From Epiperipatus broadwayi (Eukaryota; Onychophora; Udeonychophora; Euonychophora; Peripatidae), in the NCBI GenBank assembly GCA_028023455.1, contig JAQFVV010000277.1, positions 744,001-808,000 of the forward strand: a DNA stretch of 64,000 nucleotides. Reading direction: 5' to 3'. The notes under the pieces were generated by a model. It had not been told where the DNA came from and did no database searches. It saw nothing but the letters and a program-made list of their open reading frames with translations. This document shows positions 34,347 through 45,611 of the stretch, piece by piece. Made by a program: the position numbers and the translations under genes. The stretch's first letter is position 1. Each line of letters begins with the position of its first letter.

Positions 34347-35719
34347 CATAATTGAAATTAAGTAATTAGCAATCTAATTAAAGATCTCTAATTTGTGAAA
34401 ATTATTTGATCAGAAGGCATTTGGTTTTATTAGAAATCTGTATTTTCAACTGAATAGATAATAAGTTTGATCAAATTGTAATTAAAAATCTAGGAGAGAA
34501 GATTAACTAATAAAAAGAATTTGAAAACTAATTAATAACATGGGTAGTCACAATGGATGGCAAAGATAGAAAAGCTACAATTTCCTATTGTTTTATTCTT
34601 ATTCTTCTGACAATTTTGCTCGGAGAAGTTATAAAATATGCTTGAGTTTTGCTGTAGTTACTCTACTGCCAGTTTGCTATACAAAATTTCCTGATCATCA
34701 ATCAGTAATGTATAGCAATATTTATGAATATCTAAATATTGCCATGCACTGCTGAGCTGACACAGAGGGGTGGTTATTCAGGTTTCACTGCCTGGTTTCT
34801 TCAACAGTTGATGCCTGATGTGTAGTAAAGACCTTTGTCTCCCATTACTGAGATCCATGCATGTAAATATAAATGTTATTGAGAGCAACTAAGATATGTG
34901 CAAACCTGGATTAGAAAAGCCAACAGCTGTTAAAAGAAGCAAGGAATGCCACAAATGAACTTATTACTTTTGATGAGGAGAGGAGTGATAACTCCAGAAA
35001 TGAAGTTATAACAAAAAAACCCAGGTAAACATAAAATACCAAATTCAACGTCTAGACAAACTTATTTTTTTTAAACTTTATAATTGAAAGCAATTGGGTT
35101 GTTTAACCTTATTTTAGAAATGGACTAATCCTTAGCAAAGAAGGCCATAATTAATTTATTTTATTTTTATTTGACTATTATATTAATGTTCCATTTTTGT
35201 TTTGTGTGTGTGTAAATAAACATGTTATTTTGATTTGTTAATTTGGCTTAGTTTTCTCTTTCCATACATCACCATATAACATTTTAATTACCATGTAATA
35301 GTATTAAGTAAATTTAAAATTAGTTATATATGTGCATTATAAATATACTTGTTTTGTTAGTCTGATTTAAACCAGTTTCTTATTATTGTACTAGACAGGT
35401 AAAGTCAAATGCTGGAAGTGTTCTAAACTATTCTTTTGAGGATATTCTAGTCAGTCTTGGCTAGATGGCATCCAGGAATCATCCCAATACAAATAAAAAT
35501 ATCCACAGTTATAGAAGAGTTCCACAGTCTGGAAATGTTACTGCAAGTCATATTTTGAACTCTCTTGATCTGACTATTGATATGGATAGTAGATAAAAAT
35601 ACTATCCATATTTAACCCACTGCTAGAACTAATGAAATCTGTTAAATGTATAAAATATCCATTAAATTTAATGTAAATGATATTGTATGTGTTGGTAATT
35701 AGCACCATTTTGGTATAAA
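34347..35719 (+). repeat. Probable 5' LTR of an LTR element (R5 left copy)
   Basis: About 1.3-1.4 kb aligning with 45612-46930 in the same orientation through many blocks (tttggttttattagaaatct; ctgtattttcaactgaatag; atgaacttattac; gatatggatagtaggtaaaaa-type sequence near 35575). It is followed directly at 35720 by a sequence resembling a tRNA-Lys primer-binding site, which is the reason for calling it an LTR. The left boundary abuts the RTE LINE tail and may be truncated. A plain dispersed or segmental duplication is the alternative. Confidence 0.6.
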
Positions 35720-35743
35720 TGGTGCCCAACACGTGATCTGAAA
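35720..35743 (+). other. Candidate primer-binding site (tRNA-Lys type)
   Basis: TGGTGCCCAACACGTGATCT begins right after the R5 left copy. Retroelement primer-binding sites for tRNA-Lys start TGGCGCCCAACGTGGGGCT; the match is good over the first 11 bases and partial afterwards. The position, directly downstream of a long direct repeat, supports the reading. A similar, differently mutated site lies at 57551. Confidence 0.5.
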
Positions 35744-36279
35744 TGGTCATTATAAAAAACTCTGACATGGGTGCCTGAATTTTTTTTATAAATATCATCT
35801 ATTGTAAGGCCTGAGTTATATGAGGGCCCAAACAATTCTGTTTTTTTTTGTATTGAATTTAAAGATTCAATGAAGTAAATATATTTTAATTATCATCATA
35901 AAGTGATAGCTATCAGACAAAAATAATTATAATAAAATAAAAGTTAAAATTGGTGAGAGATGAGAGAGGAGAGAAAATAACCAAAATTAAGAACAACATT
36001 ATTGGTTAAGCAAGTATTAAAAAAATTGTCAAAATTAAAATATCAGATGAGATATATATTAAAGTAAGGCAGATGTATAAAAATAAATATATAAAAACAG
36101 TGATGGTAGGAATCATAGGTAATCAAGTAGATAATATTAGAGGGGACTGATGTGGAAGATCGAATGAACAGACCAATCAAATAAAAAAATAAATTAAGAA
36201 TTATTAATTAAAAGAGATAATAAAACAATCACAATAGTAGTATTATTCAAGAAATATAACAAAACTAATTAGGATAAAT

Positions 36280-36800
36280 GTGTACTAGAGCATGAGCAGA
36301 AATGGAAGTGAGGAACAACAACTTCAATCCAAAAAAAGGAAATATCTCAAATAAAGTAGACATCATGATTATGATAAATAAAATGTTTGAAAAATAAACT
36401 GAAGAACTTAAAAACAAAATGAAGAACTTAAAAATGTAACAAAAACAAATAGCTAATGAGACAAATACAAAATTGGAAAAAATAGATGGTGAGTTTAAAA
36501 GTCAATATAATGACACAAACAAAAAATTAGAAAGTCAAGCTGAAATGCTTGAGAAATTAGAGCAGTGAATGAAGTCAGGGTATACAAAATTGAAAAAATA
36601 TATAGAAATCAGAGGAAATTATAAACCAAATTGAAAAAAATTAAAATAATACAAGAAGAAAAAATAGAGCTGTTACAGGAGATAGTAACAAAATAAACTG
36701 GAAAATGAAAGGATAGTAGAGAATATGAGAGTTGAAATAAATAATTTAGCTGAGAAGATATATAAAATCAAGCTTAAAAGTAGGCAAACTGAAATGTAAA
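36280..36800 (+). pseudogene. Decayed gag-like coiled-coil remnant
   Basis: Read in one frame with a few stops, the segment gives repeated Lys/Glu/Asn-rich heptads such as NETNTKLEKIDGEFKSQYND and KKLESQAEMLEKLEQ, typical of coiled coils. It lies 560 bp downstream of the candidate primer-binding site, where gag is expected. There is no zinc knuckle and no recognisable pol downstream. Gag identity is inferred from position only. Confidence 0.4.
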
Positions 36801-39800
36801 GAAATTGGAAAATTTAATGTTAGTAATCGTGAATAGGTGAGAATGAATACAAGCATTCAGACACAAAGTCATAATCCTGCAATAGTGAACCAATTTCTGA
36901 AAATAAGAATCTTTTCAGTTATTTAGGGGAGGCTCCCACAGAATACAACAGTTTGGAATGATATTTCATATTGTATGACTTAAGTGAGGAAGCCATGAAT
37001 ACTAATGCCTAAAGCCATTTGCAGGGCATTTCTTAGTCGTGGTGGGACTTCCAGTTTAAAAAACCAATAACTTTTCATAAATATTAACAAGCTCTACTAG
37101 CTAGCTACTGGAATGAAGAATGTCAGAAAAAATATTAGGTACTATATGAGCTTTTTCCTCCATTCTTTTGCAGACAAGTAGTTAAATTACATGTTTTAAC
37201 AGCCAGCCCACTATCTGAACAAGAAATATATTAGAATAGTGTAGCATAATTTCATTGTAATGTCAAACAAATGCTTAACAGAACTGAAAGAAATACTATT
37301 GAGCAGAAGGCCAAATTACTGAGTATTTTCGATAGCATCAGACCCAGTTATGAGACCAAAGATCAGGGGTTTAAATTCCAACCAAAAGAACCAATGATAA
37401 ATGCAATGAAATTTGGCCCCTGTGAGAAATTCCTGGAATGAATCCAGAAAAAGATGATTTTCTCATAGTCCAGAAAAAAACAAAAATCTTCAGATGATCT
37501 GGAAGTGACAGATCACACTCAGCCAAAACAATATGAATAACCAAGGGGTGATTTGCAATCCCTCTGCATCAATGGCTACTCAGATCCTCAGGCTTGATTT
37601 AGAAAAATGACCTCGGATTACATAATATGAAAATGATTTAAAATAGAAATGTTGAAAATGATTTAAAACAGAGTTGCATCCAAATAAACCTTTTAAAAAA
37701 TAAATAAATTTAAATAATGTATTACTAAGAATTTAATATTATTAAGTCTGTGATTTGAACACAGCAGAGCATGATAAAATCAATAGGTAAAAAAAATAAT
37801 AAATATTAAAATATATTCAAAGTGAAAAGAAAAAGACATTAATGGAAAATAATCCCAATCATGTAATTTATTTCAGTATATATATTGAGTGATGAATAAG
37901 AAAATTATAGATCAAGGTATTGAAGCAGTCAATCTTAGCTTAGGATTGAGCTTCATAGTTCCATCTACTAACATGTATTCAAACCCTATATCCCATCCCA
38001 CTCCTTTTGTCATGTATATATATTTTATGTATATATTTGAGATGCGCACCTAAGTTATAAAATTTTAACATTTCAATAACTTTTTTTTTATTATTATTAA
38101 TTATTTTTTATTAAGTATTAATTTTTTTTATTAAAGTATATAGGTGCGGCTTAAATGTATATATAGAGGAGCAAAAACTTACTAACAAAATATTGATTTT
38201 TTTTGTAAATATTTTATTATAGTCATTTTTGAACTTTTTCTTTTTAAAGTACTTTTCCCCCTATTAAAATGTATATTTTATAAAATCCAAGATGGAAGAT
38301 GCAACCGTATAATTAAAGGGTTGGAAACACTAATGTTTTAATCTGGGGAAGGTATTTTTAATTAAAGTTTTTACTTAAAATAAAATGGGGATTAAGATTA
38401 AAGATTTTCCTTTGTTATAAACATTTTTGTCAAATCTATTTCTAATCTGGAAATAGAGTTGAATTTATTTTTGGACATTATCTAACATTGCATCTTTCAA
38501 AAACAATGGACAAAGAAATGTAAAATTTCTGTTAGATCAGAGATTAGATTTTAAGGCTAAAACTAAGTAATTAAAAGCATTCCAGAAATACCTGGGCAAA
38601 GTATAAAATGGCCGGATTTTAAATCACCAACATATAGATTAGCTACTATTGAAAGAATGTGCAGTTAACTGAATCCAAGCTGTGTTGAAATGTAAGCATA
38701 GAAAGCTCATCACCTTTCTGACCTGTGAGGGTCATTTTCCGCTGCTGTTATATCATGCCCCTGTAGAATGAAGTAAGAGCCTGACTGGAGAATTGTGAAT
38801 GCTGAATAAAAACTTGCTGTTATTTAAGAACCAATTGCCATGCATGAGCAGACTTTAAAATATTGACTCTTAAAATAGTACAAGGTAAATTTTCAAGCCA
38901 CAATAAAACTAGTCTAACTAATCTCAAACTCTATTATCAATTTCTCCTAATGTATAATTTAATTTTGTAACTTTTTTAATATGTAATTGCTCTCAAATGA
39001 TTTCTATAAATTTAATTCTCTCTCATATGCTCTAACTTTCTTTAACTCTGATGTGGTCATTTATTTATATGTATGTTTTTATTATTAATATGCCAATCTC
39101 AAGCAATCTGATGAGTTGAATTTTTAAAATCTTTTCTTCTCTTAAGTAAACCTTCATGAATTGAGATTATTAATGTTCCCTTAAAACATAAAGCATTATT
39201 AATTAATATACTCGCCAGATTGTTTTATGAGCCAACCTTTTATTTATGTTTTAGTATAAAAAAGGTATATTTGTTTAACTCTGGATTCTCTACCCAGGGA
39301 GAATCCAGAACTTAAGCTAATTAATGCTCTGAAACCTTATTTTTTTATAAATGTTATTATTCAATTCTGAAAGGGTGACTGATTAATTGTTTTCTATATA
39401 GCTAGTTATTTTCTTTTCCATACTCTTAAAATATATGCTTGAATATTCTCAGTTGTTATGAAATACACGAAAGTGGGATTTTATATTATTTTAAATATCA
39501 GAAAAGGAGGAGAAACAAATCTTAATGTATATTTTATTAAATGAAATCTTCTCTATATATATTATAGTGGCATAGCATATTATTTATATAAATTATGGCA
39601 TTCAAACTAGGGGCATTTATTTTAAAGTAGTAAAACTTATTCAATGTCGTTAGTAATATTTATCATTACTGTGGTACTGACATTCAGCCTATCTTTGCGT
39701 ATATATATTACATGCTTCTAATCTTCCAATCTGGGGGTTGTGACAAGTTTGAACCCATATATTTATTTCTCAAGCCTTGTTCTGAGGATAGTTGATCTAC

Positions 39801-41468
39801 CCAGAACCATTTATTTCAAATAAAAGGCCTCTGGCAGTGATTCCTTAAGTCTGGCACATGCTATGCCTATGACTTTCTTTGTAAAAAAAGGACCTGCATA
39901 TCAGTGATGTCCACAGCATGCCTATCCACTTTGTCTTTTATCCAGAAGCACAACTTTTTTTGTTATTTCTAGGTCATTATGTCAGCCCTGCAAACTTGTT
40001 TGTATTATTATTTCTTTTGCTTCCCAGTTTTAATGCTCTAATATTGAGATTGTGCTCTGCTCAAAATATATATAAAGGCCAACTACTTCTAGTTTTATTA
40101 ATTAAATTTATTTCAGTCTTATACAATTCCACCATCGTAACTTATTTCTTTAGTTAAGAGTATCTATATGCCTTGGGGGAAATAAGCATTCTTCTTACCA
40201 GTGCTAATTAAAAGAAGTTTCATTAAGTATTTTGTCATATAATCAAATATCTTTTCAAATGTATTTTATTTATTTTCACGACCGTAATGGCGTGAAAATA
40301 GTTTATATCTGTAATGAATCTCAAAATGCTCCCCGAAATAATAATGTTAGTCACCATGTTTCAGAACCATAACCCAAAGTGTTAATAGCAATATTATGTA
40401 AATTCTGTCTAATAATTGATTGGCATCTTAATATTGGCCCCACCAAAGATGTGTGCTTATTTATAATATGTCATTTAGTTAATAAAGAGCATATGAGAAA
40501 TAATAGTGTGAATGACACTATGTAATCATCTACCGCTTGCTCATTCACACACATACTAATGTTTGCAATTAATTTATAAATGTATGTAAACAATTTGTCA
40601 CTATATTAAACTATATTTTTATTATCCAACTTGTCTGAGTAGTTTGAATTCCTCTTTTCTCCACTTCCAAAAGTACAGCCAAGCTTATATATATTTTAGT
40701 TTAGTCATAGTTAATAGATGTCTCATTGTCTTCTCTGCTTTGCTAGTGGGCCAGATTTAAAATTAATTCTTGTGTGCCATCATTGTTATGTTATCCATTA
40801 GGTGTTTGATCTGAGGCTTAGAAAGTGGGTTCGAATCCAGGCTGTTCCCTGACCTAAATCTCAGACATGACTGGATTTGAAGTACATTTTTTGAGTTCCA
40901 GCTCATGTTAGATAGATAAACATGTTTTGATTGGTACAGTATGTGTACATATATCAGTACATGTAAGAATTTGATTGTATTTTGTGTTTGGTTAAGCTGT
41001 TTCTTTGCAAGACATTGACACACAGAGGGGTCTGAGTGCCAAGTCCATTTGTAATGATATACCAGTAGAAAAAAGTCCTGGCATCATTAACAATGACACT
41101 AGAAGCAAGATTCACAACATGTTAACAAGTAAAAATATCATAAGCTGAATGTGCAGTAAAGATAGTCCTGCCATTCACAGATTTCAAGTGCCTGTTTTTC
41201 AACCATATCCTGCAGTCACAACTTCCACAAGAAATTAAATGTGGTTTAATCAACACCCTCGATCTGTGTTTGATATGTAAACTTCTTATGTTGGATACCT
41301 CTCTGTATACTTGCTCATCATGTAAACATTACAAGCATCATCATGATATATATAATTTAAGGAAAAATATTGATTTTTCTGCTTAAAAAGTAAAAATAGA
41401 GAATTAAAATTAGTCAGTGCATAAAAGAAAGAATTGATGCAGTTTTACTCCTAAACTGAGAGGGAAAT
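36801..41468. other. No recognisable gene; scattered tRNA-like B boxes
   Basis: Long A/T-rich stretch. Possible SINE relics are marked by B-box-like sequences: GGTTTAAATTCC near 37368 (+), AGTTTGAACCC near 39748 (+), and GGGTTCGAATCCAGG near 40827 (+). A perfect 10-bp hairpin, tattttcacg at 40271 and cgtgaaaata ending 40300, has a 10-base loop. Open stretches of 79-86 codons have no recognisable domains. Confidence 0.45.
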
Positions 41469-41697
41469 AATGTGACACATACATTTAAATGTTTACAAAA
41501 ACAATTTAAAAATAAAAGAAAGATACAAACTATATATATATAATAAAAATAAAATAAGAGACAGTTAATTTATTAGGTACAAATATATTTTTCTTTAAAT
41601 AAAATCAAAAGGTAGAATAAAACCTATTTAAATGTAAGAATTTTTTTAGTTTAACATTTAAAAGAACACTTATCTGCTTTCTTTCAACTAAAATGAA
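41469..41697. repeat. Dispersed repeat R6, copy 2
   Basis: Same blocks as 30786-31015 in the same orientation (tgtgacacatac; gagacagttaatttattagg; tttctttaaataaaatcaaa; tttaaaagaacactt). Confidence 0.7.
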
Positions 41698-41699
41698 AA

Positions 41700-43605
41700 T
41701 TATATATATTGCTTATAACACTTCTTTCATATACACTTCAATGCAAACCAATTTTCTTAAAAACTTTTTTATTTTCCTTACAGTTTCGACTGTCCAGCAG
41801 CTACAATATTTGAATAATATAAATACATAACCATCATTTTATATATATATATATAATACATAACCATCATTTCACATATATATAAAATACATACACATAT
41901 ATATATATATATATCAAAATATACACATATATTCCCTTCATACATATACATATAGATCTACATCACCCCAATATATATATAAATTCCGTACCTACATCTA
42001 TATATACATATGCATATCGAAATATAAACACATACCTATTTTAAACATACATATATATATATATATATACTCAGATATACATACACCCATAGACATATAT
42101 ATAAATCCACATATACATTTATAAATACACATCCATATGTATACTCAACTTACATGTAAAATAAACATCCATATGTATACTCAACTTACATGTAAATTAC
42201 ATATATATAAAAAATACAAGTAAGTTGAGTATACATATCGATATGTATTTATAAATGTATATATGCATTTATATATATGTCTATGGGTGTATGTATATCT
42301 GAGTATATATATGTATGTTTAAAAGAGGTATGTGTATATATTTCAATATGTATATATAGATATAGGTATGGATTTTATATATGTCTAGGGATGATGTAGA
42401 TGTATATGTATATGTATGAAAGGAATATATGTGTATATTTTGATATACACCTGGGTCTCTTTTTACGTGGATTTATTTAACGCGATTTTGAAGTTACGCG
42501 ATTCACGTTTCTCCGGAAGTCGAACTCCGATAATGTGCTATTACTTTAAATAATAAATTTCATGCACTTACATCATATTGAAAGTAATAGCACATTATTG
42601 GAATTTGACTTTCATCTTAGTAATTTCAATATTTTCAGTGTTTTATAATAGTAACATTTTATGCAATAATGAAATTAAAATCATGATTTCCATATTTTAT
42701 GTATACACACATTAAATTTTACAAGATTATAATGTAAATTTGTTCAAACATTGTGCATGTTAATTTTGCATTGCAAATCACATTCTGTTTTTGCTTTTTA
42801 AAAAAGAATGTAATCAATTATTAATCATTTAGTGCCCGCAAGTTTATTTTTAAAAGGTGAGTAATAGCAGTGGGCACAATTAAATTTGACAATTAAAAAT
42901 TGAAATCTGATTTTTAATTGTAATTAACAATTTAAAAATTACTTAAGGCAACCTGAAATTAATGTGATGTGAAGTTGGCGCTAATTGTATTTCCTCTTGT
43001 GAAGAATCTGATTTTTTACCAGTTTGCAAATGAACATGTTTATCAGCAAATGCCGATAATAATTAAAACGTGTATAAAAAAATGTAAATTACTGTACTGT
43101 AAATTATGCATAAAAATATATTATTTTGAATAAAATTAAATATTATAATTAAAAAAAGTTTGTCTTGTATCAATTTTTTTCAAATTTGAAATTTTTTATT
43201 AGTCATATTTTATTTCCTTATTTTTTTTTCCACGGATTTTAAAGTAATTTTACATTGGTGCTTTGCTTTTATGCGATTTTTGAAAAATCACAGTCCATAT
43301 CCCTCCTTTTTCAAGGTAAGTTACATCTATTTTTGTGCAATTTCATTTGCACATGTTTTCTGAGGAACCTATCTATCACGTAAAATGAGACCCAGGCGTA
43401 TATATATTATATATATGTGAAATGATGGTTAGGTATTATATATATATATAAAATGATTATGTATTTATATTATTCAAATATTGTAGCTCTGATGAAGACT
43501 GCTGGACAGTTGAAACTGTAAGGAAAATAAAGAAGTTTTTAAGAAAATTTGTTTGCGTTGAAGTGTATATGAAAGAAGTGTTATAAGTAATATATATATA
43601 AACAG
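41700..43605. mobile_element. Large palindrome, family E, split by a Tigger-like element
   Basis: Left arm about 41700-42190, centre near 42200, right arm 42205-42447 plus 43399-43605. The outermost parts pair ttgcttataacacttctttc (41710) with gaaagaagtgttataag (43570), and the inner parts pair tatgtatactcaactt with aagttgagtatacata. Before the nested insertion the palindrome was about 0.95 kb. Much of it is (TA)- and (CA/TA)-rich. The right arm contains CTGATGAAGACTGCTGGACA and TTGAAACTG, which look hammerhead-like but lack helix I pairing. Confidence 0.82.
42448..43398. mobile_element. Non-autonomous pogo/Tigger-like element
   Basis: 951 bp flanked by TA (42446-42447 and 43399-43400). Termini CACCTGGGTCTCTTTTTACG and cgtaaaatgagacccaggcg are inverted repeats and match those of the 1660-bp element at 19950. 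The interior shares tttgtcttgtatcaattttt-type sequence with that element (inverted) but has no transposase frame. It is nested in the right arm of palindrome E. Two inner blocks, gataatgtgctattacttta near 42531 and its near-complement near 42582, form a further hairpin. Confidence 0.82.
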
Positions 43606-43702
43606 AACAAAATTCTCCATACAGAATTGCTACCTGTGCTAAACAGAGTAATCAATGGATGCCAGAAGGCTTGTGCATAAAATCCCTATCTAATGCCTAC
43701 TC

Positions 43703-43762
43703 ATCCAATATCCCCAGACTAGTTTCTAGCTTGTGGCCTTCATCAGTGAGGAATTTTAGATC
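43703..43762 (-). ncRNA. Hammerhead-ribozyme-like motif C1
   Basis: Minus strand core CUGAUGA (the most common hammerhead form), helix II GGCC...AGCU-type pairing weakened by one change, GAAAC, palindrome ACTAGT, GUC and inner helix I UGGGGA against UCCUCA. Predicted cut between 43717 and 43716. Confidence 0.65.
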
Positions 43763-44158
43763 TGAGAGCACTGCATCTAGATCTTAAGATCTAATGCAAA
43801 CCTCTAGCAACCACCTTTTATCTATACTTAACTACAAAACTATGAGAATGAAATTGAAAACACAAAAAATATTTTCAATCTAAGCTCAATAGCTTACATA
43901 GTCATATGGGTCTGAACTCAGTTCAGCACCCATACATTTTGGTGTCTTTGGCTCTTTTACAATCATAGCCACCACTATCCTATTAGGCAGGATTGGTGTT
44001 AAACCATTAAGCATCACATGATCACATTTCCTATACTAGCACATTAATTGTTGATAAACAGAGCAAAACTCTCCATACAGTATTGCCACCTGTGCTAAAC
44101 AGAGTAATCAATGGGTGCCAGAAGGCTTGTGCACAAAATCCCTATCTAATGCCTACTC

Positions 44159-44217
44159 ATCCAATATCCCAAGACTAGTTTCTGGCTTTTGGCCTTCGTC
44201 AGTGAGGAGCTTTGGAT
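44159..44217 (-). ncRNA. Hammerhead-ribozyme-like motif C2
   Basis: Minus strand CUGACGA, helix II GGC/GCC around CAAAA, GAAAC, ACTAGT, GUC, then UUGGGA in place of UGGGGA, which still pairs with UCCUCA at most positions. Outer helix AUCC/GGAU is present. Predicted cut between 44173 and 44172, 456 nt from the C1 site. Confidence 0.63.
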
Positions 44218-44724
44218 CTGAGAGCACTGCATCTAGATCTTAAGATCTACTGCAACACTCTAGCAACCACCTTTTATCTCTACTTAACTACAAACCTATG
44301 AGAATGAAATTGAAAACACAAAAAATATTTTCAATCTAAGCTCAATATAGTCATATGGGTCTGAACTCAGTTCAGCACCCATACATTTTGGTGTCTTTGG
44401 CAATACTGTATGGAGAGTTTTGCTCTGTTTATCAACAATTAATGTGCTAGTATAGGAAATGTGATCATGTGATGCTTAATGGTTTAACACCAATCCTTCC
44501 TAATAGGATAGTGGTGGCTATGGTTGTAAAAGAGCCAAAGACACCAAAATGTATGGGTACTGAACTGAGTTCAGACCCATATGACTATATAAGCTATTGA
44601 GCTTAGATTGAAAATATTTTTTGTGTTTTCAATTCCATTCTCATAGTTTTGTAGTTAAGTAGAGATAAAAGGTGGTTGCTAGAGGGTTGCATTAGATCAT
44701 AAGATCTAGATGCAGTGCTCTCAG

Positions 44725-44783
44725 ATCCAAAGCTTTTCACTGACGAAGGCCACAATCCAGAAACTAGTCTGGGGATATTGGAT
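44725..44783 (+). ncRNA. Hammerhead-ribozyme-like motif C3
   Basis: CTGACGA core, GAAAC and GTC (ending 44769) intact; outer helix I ATCC against GGAT. Inner helix I is weakened because the pairing strand reads TTTTCA where C4 has TCCTCA, and helix II reads GGCC...TCCA with a lost pair. Predicted cut after 44769. Confidence 0.58.
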
Positions 44784-45174
44784 GAGTAGGCATTAGATAG
44801 GGATTTTATGCACAAGCCTTCTGTTATCCATTGATTACTCTGTTTAGCAGAGGTGGCAATACTGTATGGAGAGTTTTGCTCTGTTTATCAACAATTAATG
44901 TGCTAGTATAGGAAATGTGATCATGTGATGCTTAATGGTTTAACACCAATCCTGCCTAATAGGATAGTGGTGGCTATGGTTGTAAAAGAGCCAAAGACAC
45001 CAAAATGTATGGGTGCTGAACTGAGTTCAGACCCATATGACTATATTGAGCTTAGATTGAAAATATTTTTTTGTGTTTTCAATTTCATTCTCATAGTTTT
45101 GTAGTTAAGTAGAGATAGAAAGTGTTTGCTAGAAGGTTGCATTAGATCTTAAGATCTAAATGCAGTGCTCTCAT

Positions 45175-45233
45175 ATCCAAAGCTCCTCACTGACGAAGGC
45201 CACAAGCCAGAAACTAGTCTGGGGATATTGGAT
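45175..45233 (+). ncRNA. Hammerhead-ribozyme-like motif C4 (best of family C)
   Basis: Outer helix I ATCC (45175-45178) pairs with GGAT (45230-45233); inner helix I TCCTCA (45184-45189) pairs with TGGGGA (45220-45225). Core CTGACGA is at 45190-45196, helix II GGC (45198-45200) with GCC (45206-45208), GAAAC at 45210-45214 and GTC at 45217-45219. Loop III is the palindrome ACTAGT. Predicted cut after 45219, 450 nt from the C3 site. The base of helix II is A opposite A instead of the usual G-C, so activity is uncertain. Confidence 0.7.
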
Positions 45234-45377
45234 GAGTAGGAATTAGATAGGGATTTTATGCACAAGCCTTCTGGCATCCATTGATTACTCTGTTTAGCAC
45301 AGGTGGCAATACTGTATGGAGAGTTTTGCTCTGTTTATCAACAACTAATGTGCTAGTATAGGAAATGTGATCATGTA

Positions 45378-45611
45378 ATATATATATGTTAAAACGAAGA
45401 TATATATACCCGCAAAATATGTATTTTATATATATATATGATTATATGAAGATATGCAAAGAAAGTGAAAGAGAAGAATAAGTGGATTATAAAATTAAAT
45501 AATATGTATATTTAACTGTCTTGCTCTTGCAGGCAGTTGCCCGGGTTGCGGGTTCGCGTTCCGGACGATGTTATGACACTTAAAAAAAAAGTTACTTTCG
45601 AAAGAATTTTG
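45378..45611 (+). repeat. (TA)-rich spacer with a tRNA-like fragment
   Basis: 45378-45440 is TA-rich. Around 45519-45580, gcaggcagttgcccgggttg followed by GGTTCGCGTTCC (a good B box) is unusually G+C-rich for this window and ends in an A-run, as expected for a SINE head and tail. No cloverleaf is recoverable, so it is not called a tRNA gene. Confidence 0.5.

Larger units (their letters stand above)
43603..45377. mobile_element. Head-to-head hammerhead tandem array, family C
   Basis: Four monomers of about 450 bp: two in minus orientation (about 43603-44400) and two in plus orientation (about 44403-45310), plus a partial fifth to 45377. Repeated landmarks are aatactgtatggagagtttt (44403, 44854, 45305), ttcagacccatatgactata and gcattagatagggatttta. 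Every complete monomer carries a hammerhead-like motif at the same place. No protein-coding capacity. A short, related palindrome lies at 30262-30511. The tandem arrangement resembles hammerhead satellite DNA; the inverted junction is unusual. Confidence 0.88.

Noticed and set aside
31780-34349. Minus-strand open stretches of 67-141 codons opposite the RTE frame
   Set aside because: They are mirror readings of the LINE coding strand; the same shadows appear opposite the 3301 copy.
43490-43540. CTGATGAAGACTGCTGGACA in palindrome E as a hammerhead
   Set aside because: Core-like sequence and a 4-bp hairpin, but no complementary helix I; the left arm lacks the CTGATGA part.
45519-45580. tRNA gene with a good B box
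   Set aside because: No A box at proper spacing and no cloverleaf; more likely a SINE head.
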